Part shown: piece after piece, positions 24,273-33,417 of the stretch
Layout of the letters: each line of letters opens with the position of its first letter
How positions within the stretch are numbered: position 1 is the stretch's first letter
Source of the DNA: JBEVJK01 sp040510195
GTDB lineage: Bacteria > Pseudomonadota > Alphaproteobacteria > Rhizobiales > Rhizobiaceae
Length of the DNA stretch: 64,000 nucleotides
Direction of reading: 5' to 3'
Assembly (NCBI GenBank): GCA_040510195.1
Contig: JBEVJK010000082.1
Coordinates: 1-64,000 of the forward strand
Notes under the pieces: generated by a model
The model's database searches: none
What the model was told of the DNA's origin: nothing
Seen by the model: the letters and a program-made list of their open reading frames with translations, nothing else
Program-made: the position numbers and the translations under genes

Positions 24273-25126
24273 GCTGCCCCCCGCATCCACGCGACACGCT
24301 CCGCGAAGGCTTCCGGCCCGGCACCGAGCACGTTCGTCTTCATCCACCCGGCGAACCGCTCGCGGTCGGCCGACACGGCGTCCCATTCGACGTAGGCCGC
24401 GTTGTCGCGTCCGTAATAGCCATGCGCATAGGAAGGATGCGCGCCGCCCGGCACCACGGCGATCGCCGCGACCGTGAAGGCGGGCAGGATGGTGGCGTTG
24501 GGATGCGTCCCGGCGAAGTCGTCGACGACCTCCTCCACCGTCACCACCGCACGCCGTGCCGCCAGTGCCGCTTCCTTCTGCACGCCGATGATGCCTTCGA
24601 CCAGCACGTCACCCTTGCGGCTGGCCTTCTGCGCATGGATGAAGGTCACGTCCGGCCTCAGCGCCGGCACGGCGGCCAGCGTCTCGCCGGTGAACGGGCA
24701 TGACACCGCTTTGATGCTTGGGTTCACACGCGACAGGTCGGTGCCTTGATAGCCGCGGAAGATCGCGCAGGGCAGGCCGGCGGCACCCGCTTCGTAGGCA
24801 TTGGCCATCGCGGCGTGGGAATGCTCCTCGAGCTCGAGGGGCCGTGGATACCCGTTCTCGACGGCGTCGCGCAGCCGTCTGAGCAGCCCCACCCCCGGAT
24901 TGCCGGCATAGGAGAAGATGAGCTTGCGGGCCATCCCCATGCCGATCATCTGGTCGTAGATGAGGTCCGGCGTCATGCGGACCAGCGTCAGCTCGGAGAA
25001 GCCTTGCCGGATCGCCTCGTGCGCTGCGGCCGTCGGGATGAGATGCGTGAAACCCTCGAAGGCCACGGTGTCGCCGCTCTTCAAGTGCCTGGCCACCGCC
25101 TCGTCGAGCGGCATGAAGACGGCCAT
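24269..25126 (-). CDS. pcaI: 3-oxoadipate CoA-transferase, subunit A
   Basis: The protein is 285 aa from the ATG at 25126, chosen for the GGAGA upstream; earlier in-frame ATGs run through the operator and promoter. It is a CoA-transferase alpha subunit with DTVAFEGFTHLIPTAA, CPFTGETL and a GIIGVQKEAALAA block. It is the first gene of pcaIJF, transcribed away from pcaR. Confidence 0.92.
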   Translation of the reverse strand: MAVFMPLDEAVARHLKSGDTVAFEGFTHLIPTAAAHEAIRQGFSELTLVRMTPDLIYDQMIGMGMARKLIFSYAGNPGVGLLRRLRDAVENGYPRPLELEEHSHAAMANAYEAGAAGLPCAIFRGYQGTDLSRVNPSIKAVSCPFTGETLAAVPALRPDVTFIHAQKASRKGDVLVEGIIGVQKEAALAARRAVVTVEEVVDDFAGTHPNATILPAFTVAAIAVVPGGAHPSYAHGYYGRDNAAYVEWDAVSADRERFAGWMKTNVLGAGPEAFAERVAWMRGAA

Positions 25127-25145
25127 CCCGGTCTCCGTTGTAGAA

Positions 25146-25160
25146 GTTCGCATTGCGAAC
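25146..25160. promoter_or_regulatory. PcaR operator
   Basis: GTTCGCA-T-TGCGAAC is a perfect 7-1-7 inverted repeat, of the type bound by IclR-family PcaR/PobR regulators. It sits midway in the 61-bp gap between divergent pcaI and pcaR, so one site can serve both promoters. Confidence 0.75.
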
Positions 25161-25187
25161 GAGAGTTCAGTATGTGATAGTGAGCCC

Positions 25188-25991
25188 ATGTTGATCACCG
25201 ATGTCAAGGCCGCTGCCATCGATCGGGAACCGGCTTCGCGCGAGCTGGTCGGCTCCCTGAAGAGGGGGCTTGGCGTGATGGAGGTGCTCGCTGGCCATCC
25301 GGGCGGCCTGACGCTGACCGAGACGGCGGAGCGCACCGGCCTCGACCGGGCGGGTGCCCGCCGCTTCCTGCTGACGCTGGTCGCCGCCGGCTATGCGGTC
25401 CAGGAGGGCCGGCGCTTTAGCTTGTCGCCGCGCCTGCTTTGGGTGGCCAGGACATGGCTTCAGGGCGCCTCGCTGTGGGGCCATGCGGAGCCGTTCATGC
25501 GCAAGGTCGCCGCCGAGCTCAACGAATCCTGTTCCGCTGCGATCCTGTCGGGCGAGGACGTCGTCTATGTGGCGCGCGTGCCCGGCCGCCATATCCTGCG
25601 CGTCGCGCTCGAGGTCGGCACGCGTTTGCCGGCCTGGTGCACGTCGATGGGTCGCGTGTTGTTGTCGGACCTGCCGGCGGCCGAGCTGGCGGCCTTCCTG
25701 GCCGCGGCGACCATCCGCCGCAACACCGACAAGAGCATCACCGACCGCGACCGGCTGGCCGAGGAGATCGGCCGCGCGGGCCGCGCCGGCTTCGCCATTG
25801 TCGACGAGGAGCTGGAGATCGGCCTGCGCTCGATCGCCGTGCCGATCCGCGGCCGCGACGCGCGGATCGTCGCCGCGATCAACGTCTCCACCCAGGCCTC
25901 GCGCTTCACGCCGGCGGCGATGGAGCGTGTCATCCTGCCGCATCTGGTGGCGGCGGCAGGGCGGATCGAGGATTTCGTGGCGCTGCAGTAG
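25188..25991 (+). CDS. pcaR: IclR-family regulator of the beta-ketoadipate pathway
   Basis: The protein is 267 aa. The N-terminal winged helix (about 23-85) has LTLTETAERTGLDRAGARRFLLTL. The IclR effector domain has ILSGEDVVYVARVPGRHILR, LPAWCTSMGRVLLS and GFAIVDEELEIGLRSIAVPI. It should respond to beta-ketoadipate and activate pcaIJF and the downstream pca genes. Divergent location from pcaIJF supports the name over other IclR members such as PobR. Confidence 0.92.
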   Translation: MLITDVKAAAIDREPASRELVGSLKRGLGVMEVLAGHPGGLTLTETAERTGLDRAGARRFLLTLVAAGYAVQEGRRFSLSPRLLWVARTWLQGASLWGHAEPFMRKVAAELNESCSAAILSGEDVVYVARVPGRHILRVALEVGTRLPAWCTSMGRVLLSDLPAAELAAFLAAATIRRNTDKSITDRDRLAEEIGRAGRAGFAIVDEELEIGLRSIAVPIRGRDARIVAAINVSTQASRFTPAAMERVILPHLVAAAGRIEDFVALQ

Positions 25992-26056
25992 TCCCGGCTT
26001 GGCGCGGCCGTATTCGCGGCTATCATTTCGGGGCGATCAGCTCGGAGGACGGACGG

Positions 26057-26455
26057 ATGGAGGAGAGTAACGGCCGGTACGCCCAGGGCATGGCCACCCG
26101 CCGAGAGGTTCTCGGCGAGGCTCATGTGGCGCGCGCCGAAGCGGCGAAGACCGGCTTCGACGCTCCGTTTCAGGCGCTGATCACGGAAGCCGCCTGGGGC
26201 CACGTCTGGTCGCGCCCCGAGCTGACGCGGCGCGAGCGCTCGATCGTCACCATCGCGCTGCTTGCCGCCCTCGGCCATGACGAGGAGCTGGCGATGCATG
26301 TCCGGGCCACCGTCAACACCGGCGCCAGCGAGGACGATATCCGGGAGGCACTTCTCCACGTGGCGATCTACGCCGGCGTGCCCGCCGCCAACAAGGCATT
26401 CCTCGTCGCCAAGCGGGTGCTGGGCGAGAGCGAGTTCCTCCAGGCGAAGCGATGA
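26057..26455 (+). CDS. pcaC: 4-carboxymuconolactone decarboxylase
   Basis: The protein is 132 aa from the ATG at 26057, with TCGGAGGA upstream. It is a small all-helical AhpD-like fold with WSRPELTRRERSIVTIALL, the catalytic region GHDEELAMHV and DIREALLHVAIYAGVPAA. It decarboxylates gamma-carboxymuconolactone to beta-ketoadipate enol-lactone. Its stop overlaps the pcaH start (ATGA). Confidence 0.93.
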   Translation: MEESNGRYAQGMATRREVLGEAHVARAEAAKTGFDAPFQALITEAAWGHVWSRPELTRRERSIVTIALLAALGHDEELAMHVRATVNTGASEDDIREALLHVAIYAGVPAANKAFLVAKRVLGESEFLQAKR

Positions 26456-27198
26456 ACCTCCCGACGCAAGCCCCCCATGCCGGCGCACTCCTGCCGCGCG
26501 ACCTCGCCTGGCACCCACCGGCGCTGACGCCCGGCTACCGGAGCTCGCTGCTGCGTTCACCGAGGCACAAGCCGCTCGCCTTGCCCGGCACGCCGACCGA
26601 GCTTGCCGGACCGGTGTTCGGCCATGACCTCATAGGTCCGCTCGACGAAGACCTGATCCACAATTTCGCGCGGCCAGGCGAAAGCGCGATCGGTCCTCGC
26701 ATCATCGTCCATGGGCGCGTCATGGACGAGGACGGCAACGGCGTCGCCGGCGCCCTGCTGGAGGTCTGGCAGGCCAATGCCGGCGGCCGCTACCGGCACA
26801 AGCGGGAGGGCTATGTCGCGGCGCTCGATCCCGATTTCGGCGGCTGCGGCCGCACCGTCACCGACGGGCAGGGCGGCTACCGATTTCGGACGGTGCGGCC
26901 CGGTCCCTATCCGTTTCCGAACGGCCCCAACGACTGGCGGCCGGCGCACATCCACTTCTCGGTGTTCGGAAATTCCTTCGCTCAACGGCTGATCACCCAG
27001 ATGTACTTCGAGGGCGACCCCTTGATTCGTCGCTGCCCGATCGTCGCGACGCTGGCCGACCCGGCCGCCGTCGCCGGCCTGACCGCCACGTTCGACCCGG
27101 AGGCGACGCTGCCCATGGACGCCTGCGCCTTCCGTTTCGACATCGTGCTGCGCGGCCGCCGCGCCACCTTCTTCGAGAACCGGCCGGAGGGCGCCTGA
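26452..27198 (+). CDS. pcaH: Protocatechuate 3,4-dioxygenase, beta subunit
   Basis: The protein is 248 aa. It is an intradiol ring-cleavage dioxygenase with GALLEVWQANAGGRYRH, YPFPNGPNDWRPAHIHFSV (the two His and Tyr bind Fe(III)) and RHKREGY with another Tyr ligand candidate. It opens protocatechuate to beta-carboxy-cis,cis-muconate together with PcaG. It is coupled on both sides (ATGA, TGATG). Confidence 0.95.
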   Translation: MNLPTQAPHAGALLPRDLAWHPPALTPGYRSSLLRSPRHKPLALPGTPTELAGPVFGHDLIGPLDEDLIHNFARPGESAIGPRIIVHGRVMDEDGNGVAGALLEVWQANAGGRYRHKREGYVAALDPDFGGCGRTVTDGQGGYRFRTVRPGPYPFPNGPNDWRPAHIHFSVFGNSFAQRLITQMYFEGDPLIRRCPIVATLADPAAVAGLTATFDPEATLPMDACAFRFDIVLRGRRATFFENRPEGA

Positions 27199-27767
27199 TG
27201 CTTAAGGAAAGCGCCTCGCAGACCGCCGGCCCTTATGTGCACATCGGCCTGATGCCCAATTTCGCCGGCTTGCCGAACGTCTTCCCGGCCGATCTTGGCC
27301 AGGACATGAGGATCGCCGAGCCGGCCGGCGAACCGATCGAAATCGTGCTGCGCGTGCTGGACGGGACCGCAGCGCCCCTCACCGACGCGGTGGTCGAGCT
27401 CTGGCAGGCGGACGCCGACGGCCGTTATGCTGTGCCGGGCGCCTTCCTCGGCTTCGGGCGTCAGGCGACCGACGCCGAGACGGGCGAATGCCGGTTCCGC
27501 ACTATCAAGCCGGGACGCGTGCCGTTCGGCGACGGCCGCGCTATGGCACCGCATGTCGCCCTTTTCGTGGTGGCGCGCGGCATCAATCTCGGGCTTCACA
27601 CGCGGCTCTACTTTGCCGACGAAGCGCCGGCCAATGCCGAGGACCCCGTCCTGGCCATGGTCGATGCGGCGCGTCGGCCGACGCTCCTCGCGCAGCGCGA
27701 AGGCGGCGTCTACCGTCATGACATCCACCTGCAGGGCGAGCACGAAACAGTGTTCTTCGACGTCTGA
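27198..27767 (+). CDS. pcaG: Protocatechuate 3,4-dioxygenase, alpha subunit
   Basis: The protein is 189 aa. The N-terminal SASQTAGPYVHIGL is typical of PcaG, followed by DAVVELWQADADGRY, RTIKPGRVP and MAPHVALFVVARGIN. It lacks the full iron ligand set and forms the structural partner of PcaH at the active site. Its start overlaps the pcaH stop as TGATG. Confidence 0.95.
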   Translation: MLKESASQTAGPYVHIGLMPNFAGLPNVFPADLGQDMRIAEPAGEPIEIVLRVLDGTAAPLTDAVVELWQADADGRYAVPGAFLGFGRQATDAETGECRFRTIKPGRVPFGDGRAMAPHVALFVVARGINLGLHTRLYFADEAPANAEDPVLAMVDAARRPTLLAQREGGVYRHDIHLQGEHETVFFDV

Positions 27768-27768
27768 C

Positions 27769-28824
27769 ATGGCCGGTCTGGTGCTCGGATCGCCCCTTTT
27801 GGCGGCGCTGCTCGGCGATGCCGACCTCGAACCCTTGCTCGACGAGGCTGCGGAGCTGTCGGCCATGGTCCGCTTCGAGGCGGCGCTGGCCGCCGCCGCG
27901 GCCGAGCACGGCGTCATCCCGGCCGCCGCGGGCGAGGCGATCGAGGCAGCGCTCGCCGCGTTCGCGCCCGATGGTGCCGCCCTGGTCGAAGCCGCGGCCC
28001 GCGACGGCGTCGTCGTGCCCGAGCTGGTCAGCCAGTTGCGCGCCGGGGTCGGCGCTCCCCACGCCCGCCATTTGCATGTCGGCGCCACCAGCCAGGACGT
28101 GATCGACACCGCCTTGGTGCTCAGGCTGGGGCCCATGCTTGTTCATATCGACCGCCGCCTGGAGGCCATCGGCAAGGCATTCGCGGCGCTCGACACGCGC
28201 TTCGGAACTTGCTCGCTCACCGGCGTCACGCGCATGCAACCGGCGGTGAAGATTCTGGTCGGCGACCGGTTGCGCAGCTGGGCAGCGCCGCTCGAGCGCC
28301 ACCGCCGTCGCCTGGAAGCGCTGCAGCCGGAGCTGCTGGTCGTGCAGTTCGGCGGACCGGCCGGCACGCTCGCCGCGCTGGGGCCGGCCGCGGAGGCGGT
28401 GCGCCGCTCGCTTGCGGCGCGCCTCGGCCTTGCCGACGCGCCGCAATGGCACAGCCAGCGCGACCGCATCGCCGCATTGGGGAGCGTCCTGGCCGGCATC
28501 GCAGGCAGCCTCGGCAAGTTCGGCCAGGACGTCGCGCTGATGGCTCAGGCGGGCGACGAGATCGCGCTTTCCGGCGGCGGTGGATCCTCGGCCATGCCGC
28601 ATAAGCGGAATCCCGTCGCCGCCGAGATGCTGGTGGCGCTGGCTCGTTTCGCCGCCGTCCAGGTTTCGGGCCTCCATCAGGCGCTCGTCCATGAGCAGGA
28701 GCGCTCCGGCGCGGCCTGGACCCTCGAATGGCTTCTGCTGCCGCCTTTGCTGCTCGCCACCGGCGCCGCTACGCGGATCGCCGGCGAGCTTGCCGGTGAC
28801 GTGACGCGCCTCGGCTCCCCGTAG
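27769..28824 (+). CDS. pcaB: 3-carboxy-cis,cis-muconate cycloisomerase
   Basis: The protein is 351 aa of the fumarase/aspartase superfamily, with HVGATSQDVIDTA, the flexible catalytic loop GGGGSSAMPHKRNPVAAEML and LVVQFGGPAGTLAALG. It lactonises beta-carboxymuconate to gamma-carboxymuconolactone. It begins 1 bp after the pcaG stop. It is the last gene of the cluster; a T7 run follows its stop without a convincing stem. Confidence 0.93.
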   Translation: MAGLVLGSPLLAALLGDADLEPLLDEAAELSAMVRFEAALAAAAAEHGVIPAAAGEAIEAALAAFAPDGAALVEAAARDGVVVPELVSQLRAGVGAPHARHLHVGATSQDVIDTALVLRLGPMLVHIDRRLEAIGKAFAALDTRFGTCSLTGVTRMQPAVKILVGDRLRSWAAPLERHRRRLEALQPELLVVQFGGPAGTLAALGPAAEAVRRSLAARLGLADAPQWHSQRDRIAALGSVLAGIAGSLGKFGQDVALMAQAGDEIALSGGGGSSAMPHKRNPVAAEMLVALARFAAVQVSGLHQALVHEQERSGAAWTLEWLLLPPLLLATGAATRIAGELAGDVTRLGSP

Positions 28825-28874
28825 TTTTTTTCTCGCGCCTGTCGACAAGCCGCCTCGTCATTCGTCATCAGCAA

Positions 28875-28892
28875 GAGCCGCCGAGGCGGCTC
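28875..28892. other. Hairpin in the leader of the VOC gene
   Basis: GAGCCGCC-GA-GGCGGCTC is a perfect 8-bp stem 20 bp before the VOC start codon. No T-run follows. It may separate the pca transcript from the next gene or act in the 5' leader. Confidence 0.35.
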
Positions 28893-28912
28893 GACAAGAA
28901 CAGGAGATTTCC

Positions 28913-29341
28913 ATGTCCGCAGATGCACAGCCCGAAACCCAGCGCAGCGCCAAGGTCAAGGGCGGCCTCGTCGCCTATTTGCAGGTCGATGGCGCCATGA
29001 AGGCGGCCGAGTTCTACAAGAAGGCGTTCGGCGCCGAGCTCGCCTTCGCCTATCCGCCGGACGAGCAGGGGCGCACGATGCACGTGCATCTCTACGTCAA
29101 TGGCTCGTCCCTGATGCTGGGAGACCCCTATCCCGACTATGGCCATCCCCTTGAGGCCGCCGGCGGCTACACGCTGCAGCTGATGGTCGACGACATCGAG
29201 GCCTGGTTCAAGCGCGCCGTCGATGCCGGCTGCACGGTGGTGACGCCCATCGACACCATGTTCTGGGGCGACCGTTGGGGCCAGGTCAAGGACCCGTTCG
29301 GCGTCACCTGGGGCATGAACGCCCCGCTCAAGCAGGGCTGA
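28913..29341 (+). CDS. VOC/glyoxalase family protein (PhnB-like)
   Basis: The protein is 142 aa, a double beta-alpha-beta-beta-beta fold of the PhnB/DUF1428-like type: AAEFYKKAFGAELAF, MHVHLYVNGSSLMLGDPYP and MFWGDRWGQVKDPFGVTWGM. This is a metal- or substrate-binding fold of unknown target. AGGAG lies upstream. The 3' end overlaps the convergent gluconokinase by 14 bp. Confidence 0.85.
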   Translation: MSADAQPETQRSAKVKGGLVAYLQVDGAMKAAEFYKKAFGAELAFAYPPDEQGRTMHVHLYVNGSSLMLGDPYPDYGHPLEAAGGYTLQLMVDDIEAWFKRAVDAGCTVVTPIDTMFWGDRWGQVKDPFGVTWGMNAPLKQG

Positions 29342-29879
29342 TCGCCGCAGCGCGAGCCGGCGGCGCGGCGAGCCGTGCCGCCGCTTCGCCGACCAGCGTC
29401 TCGATCGGCAGCGCCGCGTCGAGCACGATCGCGTCCTCGTCCGCCTGCGGCGGCTCCAGATCGTCGAATTGGCTGTCCACCAGGCTGGGCGGCATGAAAT
29501 GGTGCCGCCGCTCGGCGACCCTCGCATAGGCGGCGGCCCGGTCGATGTCGAGATAGAGGAAGGTGAGCCCGGGATACCAACCGCGCAGCCGGTCGCGATA
29601 ATCCCGCTTGAGTGCCGAGCAAGCCGCAACCACGTTGGAACCGCCACCGGCCGCCGCGGCAATTCTCCCGCCGATCGTATCGAGCCAGCCCTGGCGGTCG
29701 GCGTCGGTCAGCGCGATGCCGCTGCGCATGCGCGCTACGTTCTCGGGCGGATGCAGCTGGTCGCCTTCGACGAAGCTGGCGTCAAGTCGCGCCGCCAGCG
29801 CCGCGCCGACGGCGGACTTGCCGCAGCCTGCGACGCCCATGACGACCACCGCGAGGGGCGGAGCCTGCTTCTTGGCCAT
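29328..29879 (-). CDS. gntK: Gluconokinase
   Basis: The protein is 183 aa with a P-loop VMGVAGCGKSAVG (residues 13-25) and the gluconokinase block DASFVEGDQLHPPENVARM, GIALTDADRQGWL, CSALKRDYRDRLR and ERRHHFMPPSLVDSQ. It phosphorylates D-gluconate to 6-phosphogluconate in the cytosol. It lies 6 bp after a sugar ABC operon under a GntR-type regulator, which suggests that the transporter imports gluconate or a related sugar acid. Confidence 0.92.
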   Translation of the reverse strand: MAKKQAPPLAVVVMGVAGCGKSAVGAALAARLDASFVEGDQLHPPENVARMRSGIALTDADRQGWLDTIGGRIAAAAGGGSNVVAACSALKRDYRDRLRGWYPGLTFLYLDIDRAAAYARVAERRHHFMPPSLVDSQFDDLEPPQADEDAIVLDAALPIETLVGEAAARLAAPPARAAAISPA

Positions 29880-29885
29880 TTCCGC

Positions 29886-30869
29886 CTACCGGTTGGCCGG
29901 GCTGCGCCCATAGAGCAGCAGCATGGCGATGATGACGACGCCGTAGATGATCTGCCGCCCCGCCTCGGGCATCTGCATGACCGACAGGATCGACTGGAGC
30001 AGGGTGATCAGGATCACGCCGGCGATGGTCCCGAGATAGGAGCCGCGGCCGCCGAGGATCGACGTTCCGCCGAGCACGACGGCGGCGATCGCCGGCAAAA
30101 GATAGGCGTCGCCCATCGACTGCGCCGCCTTCGAGGCGTAGCCGGCAAGCAGCACGCCGCCGAAGGCGCTGAGCGCGCCCGACAGCGCGAAGGCGATCAT
30201 CACCACGCGGCGCGTGGCGACCCCCGAAAGATAGGCGGCCCGCTCGCGGTTGCCGATGGCGTAGACGGCGCGCCCGAACGTCGTGCGGGTGAGCAGGAAG
30301 ACGGTCGCCCAGCCGATCAGCGCCCAGATGAGGACGGCGTTGGGCACGCTCGGCACCAGGAACCCCGTCGCCAGGTAGCGCATCGCGCCGGTCGCCGAAT
30401 CCTGCGGCGAGAAGCCGCCCGTGTAGACCACCATCAGGCCCTGCGCCACCGCATTGGTGGCGAGCGTGATGATCATCGAGGGAATGCGCAGATAGGCGAC
30501 GCCGATCCCGTTGACCAGCCCGACCCCGACGCCGCACAGCACGCCGAAGGGGATAGCGAAAACCTCGCCGACCGGGCCGTATGCCGCCGCCGCGCAGGCC
30601 ATCATGCCGCCGACGGCCACAGACCACGGCACCGACAGGTCGATCTGGCCAAGCAAGATGACCATCATCATTCCGGTGGCGATGACGCCCAGGAACGACG
30701 CGACCTTGAGCTGTTGCAGCAGGTAGTCGGGCGACAGGAAGCTGGCCGAGTAGAAACTGCCGAACACCAGCAACGCGATGATGCAGGCGAACGCCGTGAC
30801 GATCGCCGGGTCGAAGCGGCCGACTGCCCGGCGCAGGCGCCCGGCCAGCGGAACCGACACGGCGCTCAT
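29886..30869 (-). CDS. Sugar ABC transporter permease 2
   Basis: The protein is 327 aa from the ATG at 30869, overlapping the previous stop (ATGA). It is a CUT2 (RbsC-type) permease of about 8 to 10 helices: MMMVILLGQIDLSVPWSVAV, LRIPSMIITLATNAVAQG, and IAAVVLGGTSILGGRGS. With the adjacent permease it would form a heterodimeric channel. Confidence 0.93.
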   Translation of the reverse strand: MSAVSVPLAGRLRRAVGRFDPAIVTAFACIIALLVFGSFYSASFLSPDYLLQQLKVASFLGVIATGMMMVILLGQIDLSVPWSVAVGGMMACAAAAYGPVGEVFAIPFGVLCGVGVGLVNGIGVAYLRIPSMIITLATNAVAQGLMVVYTGGFSPQDSATGAMRYLATGFLVPSVPNAVLIWALIGWATVFLLTRTTFGRAVYAIGNRERAAYLSGVATRRVVMIAFALSGALSAFGGVLLAGYASKAAQSMGDAYLLPAIAAVVLGGTSILGGRGSYLGTIAGVILITLLQSILSVMQMPEAGRQIIYGVVIIAMLLLYGRSPANR

Positions 30870-31846
30870 TCGAACCACTCCAGCCGGTTGCGGACGCGAA
30901 ACAGCGCGAAGGCGCCCAGGCTGACGGCAAACAGCAGCACCACGCCCTGGAACAGCGGCTGCCACAACGGGTCGAGGTCGAAGACGAACAAGAGGTCGCC
31001 GATCGCCCGAAAGGCCAACGCTCCGAAGATGGCGCCGATCACGCTGCCCTTGCCGCCGAACAGAGACACGCCGCCGAGCACCACCGCGGCAATGGAGAAC
31101 AGCGTGTAGGCGTTGCCGCTGGCGAACGCCGCCTCGCCCGTATAGGTGAAGAAGGTGAGGAACAGCCCGCCGATCGAGGCAAGCAGGCCCGACAATGCGT
31201 AAGCCGCGAACTTGGCGGTGCGGATCGGCACTCCCGACATGAAGGCGGCGATTTCCGAAGAGCCGGCCGCATAGGCCGCCCGGCCGATGAGGGAGCGGCT
31301 GAACGGCACCCAAACCACCAGCACGACGACGGCCAGCGCGACCAGGCTGGTGGGCACCACGCCGAAAAGGCGCCCGGTGAGCGCGTCGGCCAGGTCCTCG
31401 TTGACCGAGCCGCCCGGGAAGGGCCTGAGCAGCAGCGCCAGGCCGAAGAAGACGGCGCCGGTGGCGATGGTGGCGACGATCGGCTGCAGTCGTCCGAAGA
31501 CCACGATGGCGCCGTTGAGCGCGCCGCATAGGAGCCCGGCGCCGAGCACCGCGATGACCCCGAACGTGGTCTCCACGGCGCTGCCCACCACCAGCCAGGA
31601 GGCCAGGCAATTGGTGAGGATGAAGATCATGCCGACCGACAGGTCGATGCCGGCGGTGATGACCACCAGCGTCTGCGCCATCGCCACGAAGGCGAGCAGC
31701 ACCCCCTTGTTGGCGGCGGTCTGGATCACGTTGGCGGTCAGCCCGGCGGGATGGTTGCCGACATAGATGGCGAACATCAAAAGGAAGATGCCGAACGCCG
31801 TCAGCGTGCCGCGCTGCTCGTTCAGCCAGAAGCGCCCCTCGTTCAT
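30866..31846 (-). CDS. Sugar ABC transporter permease 1
   Basis: The protein is 326 aa of CUT2 type: MAQTLVVITAGIDLSVGMIF, LQPIVATIATGAVFFGLALL, IAAVVLGGVSLFGGKGS. It overlaps the ATPase gene by 4 bp upstream and the second permease by 4 bp downstream. Having two different permeases distinguishes this operon from the single-permease system at 13-16 kb. Confidence 0.93.
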   Translation of the reverse strand: MNEGRFWLNEQRGTLTAFGIFLLMFAIYVGNHPAGLTANVIQTAANKGVLLAFVAMAQTLVVITAGIDLSVGMIFILTNCLASWLVVGSAVETTFGVIAVLGAGLLCGALNGAIVVFGRLQPIVATIATGAVFFGLALLLRPFPGGSVNEDLADALTGRLFGVVPTSLVALAVVVLVVWVPFSRSLIGRAAYAAGSSEIAAFMSGVPIRTAKFAAYALSGLLASIGGLFLTFFTYTGEAAFASGNAYTLFSIAAVVLGGVSLFGGKGSVIGAIFGALAFRAIGDLLFVFDLDPLWQPLFQGVVLLFAVSLGAFALFRVRNRLEWFE

Positions 31847-33399
31847 CCTGCCGCCCCCGGCCGTCCGGCCGCCCCCTGGTCGCCGATGTTGAGCGCGCTG
31901 GCGATCAGCGCGTGCTCGGTGAGCGCCTCGCCCTTGAGCTCGCGGCCGACCCGGCCGTCATAGAGCACCAGCACCCTGTCGCAGCAGCCGATCAGCTCGT
32001 CATAGTCGGTGGAGTAGAAAAGGATCGCCGCGCCCGCCTCGGCAAGCCGCCTCAACAGCCGGTACATCTCCTGCTTGGTCCCGACATCGATGCCGCGGGT
32101 CGGGTCGTTGAGCAGCACGATCCGCGGCCGCCGCATCAGCCATTTGGCGATCACCACCTTCTGCTGGTTGCCGCCGGAGAGCGCGCCCACCGGCGCCTCC
32201 AGGCTGGCCGCCTTGATGGCCAGGAGCTCGACCATCTCGGCGATCAGCCGGTCTTCCGCCTCGCGATCGATGATCCCATATCGCGCCACCTTGTCGAGGG
32301 AAGCGAAGGTGAGGTTTTCGCGCACCGACATCGGCAGCATCAGGCCTTCGGTCTTGCGGTCTTCCGGGATCAGCGCCATGCCGACCGCCGGCTCGCGCGC
32401 CGCCGCCGGGCCACCGATCGATACCGGCCGCCCGTCGACCAGCACCTCGCCGGTGGTGCCGCGCAGCACGCCGAACAGCGCCAGCAGCAGCTCGCGCTGG
32501 CCCTGGCCGTCGAGCCCGCCGAGCCCTACCACCTCGCCCGGCCGCACCGTCAGCGAGATGTCGGTGAGCCGCTCGCCCCAGGTGAGGCCGCGGCACTCGA
32601 GCACCGGGACGGCGGTCTCGCGCACCGCCGGCGGCTTGTCCGGAAACACGTGCCGGTATTCGCGGCCGATCATCAGCTCCACCACCTCGTCGTCGGTCTT
32701 TGCGCCGCGTGGATAGCTGGCGACGTTGCGACCGTTGCGGAACACCGTGCACTCGTCCGCCAGCTCGGCGATCTCGTGCATGCGATGCGAGATGTAGAGA
32801 AGCGCCAGGCCCTCTTGCTTGAGCCTCTTGAGGACGGTGAACACCTTGGCGACGTCGCTGGCGGTGAGCGCCGAGGTCGCCTCGTCAAGGATGAGGATGC
32901 GCGGCTTCATCACCAGCGCCTTGGCGATCTCGACCATCTGGCGCCGCGACAGCGGCAGGTCCTTGACGCGGGCGCGCGGATGGATCTCCTCGGCCCCGGC
33001 ACGCGCCAGCGCCGCCTCCGCGAGCCGACGTTGCGCGGCGCGGTCGATCAGCCCGAAGCGCTGCGGCGGCCGCGCGATGGCGATGTTGTCGGCCACCGAA
33101 AGGTCGGGCACCAGCGACAGCTCCTGGAACACGCAGGCGATGCCGGCAGCGGCCGCCGCCGCCGGCGAGGCGAAGCTCGCCTCCGCCCCGTCAATGAGCA
33201 TGCGGCCCGAATCGGCCGCCACCACGCCGGCCATGATCTTGATCAGCGTCGACTTGCCGGCGCCGTTCTCGCCCAGGATGGCGTGGATGCGCCCGCCATG
33301 GACGGTCAGCTCGGCCTTCTCGAGGGCGCTCACGCCGCCGTAGCGCTTGGAGATGCCCTCCATGCGAAACAGCGGCGGCGCGATGGGTCGTGGATCCAT
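31843..33399 (-). CDS. Sugar ABC transporter ATP-binding protein (two-domain)
   Basis: The protein is 518 aa with two fused nucleotide-binding domains, as in MglA/RbsA. The first has Walker A GENGAGKSTLIK (about 43-54), signature-like LPLSRRQM and Walker B ILILDEATSALT. The second has the degenerate Walker A GGLDGQGQRELL, signature LSGGNQQK and IVLLNDPTRGIDVGT. It powers uptake through the two permeases. Confidence 0.94.
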   Translation of the reverse strand: MDPRPIAPPLFRMEGISKRYGGVSALEKAELTVHGGRIHAILGENGAGKSTLIKIMAGVVAADSGRMLIDGAEASFASPAAAAAAGIACVFQELSLVPDLSVADNIAIARPPQRFGLIDRAAQRRLAEAALARAGAEEIHPRARVKDLPLSRRQMVEIAKALVMKPRILILDEATSALTASDVAKVFTVLKRLKQEGLALLYISHRMHEIAELADECTVFRNGRNVASYPRGAKTDDEVVELMIGREYRHVFPDKPPAVRETAVPVLECRGLTWGERLTDISLTVRPGEVVGLGGLDGQGQRELLLALFGVLRGTTGEVLVDGRPVSIGGPAAAREPAVGMALIPEDRKTEGLMLPMSVRENLTFASLDKVARYGIIDREAEDRLIAEMVELLAIKAASLEAPVGALSGGNQQKVVIAKWLMRRPRIVLLNDPTRGIDVGTKQEMYRLLRRLAEAGAAILFYSTDYDELIGCCDRVLVLYDGRVGRELKGEALTEHALIASALNIGDQGAAGRPGAAG

Positions 33400-33417
33400 G
33401 GTTGTCCCGCGGAAAGC

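Noticed and set aside
29469..31109. 546-aa plus-strand frame
   Set aside because: Antisense of gluconokinase and the permeases; the His/Arg/Asp-rich composition is an artefact.
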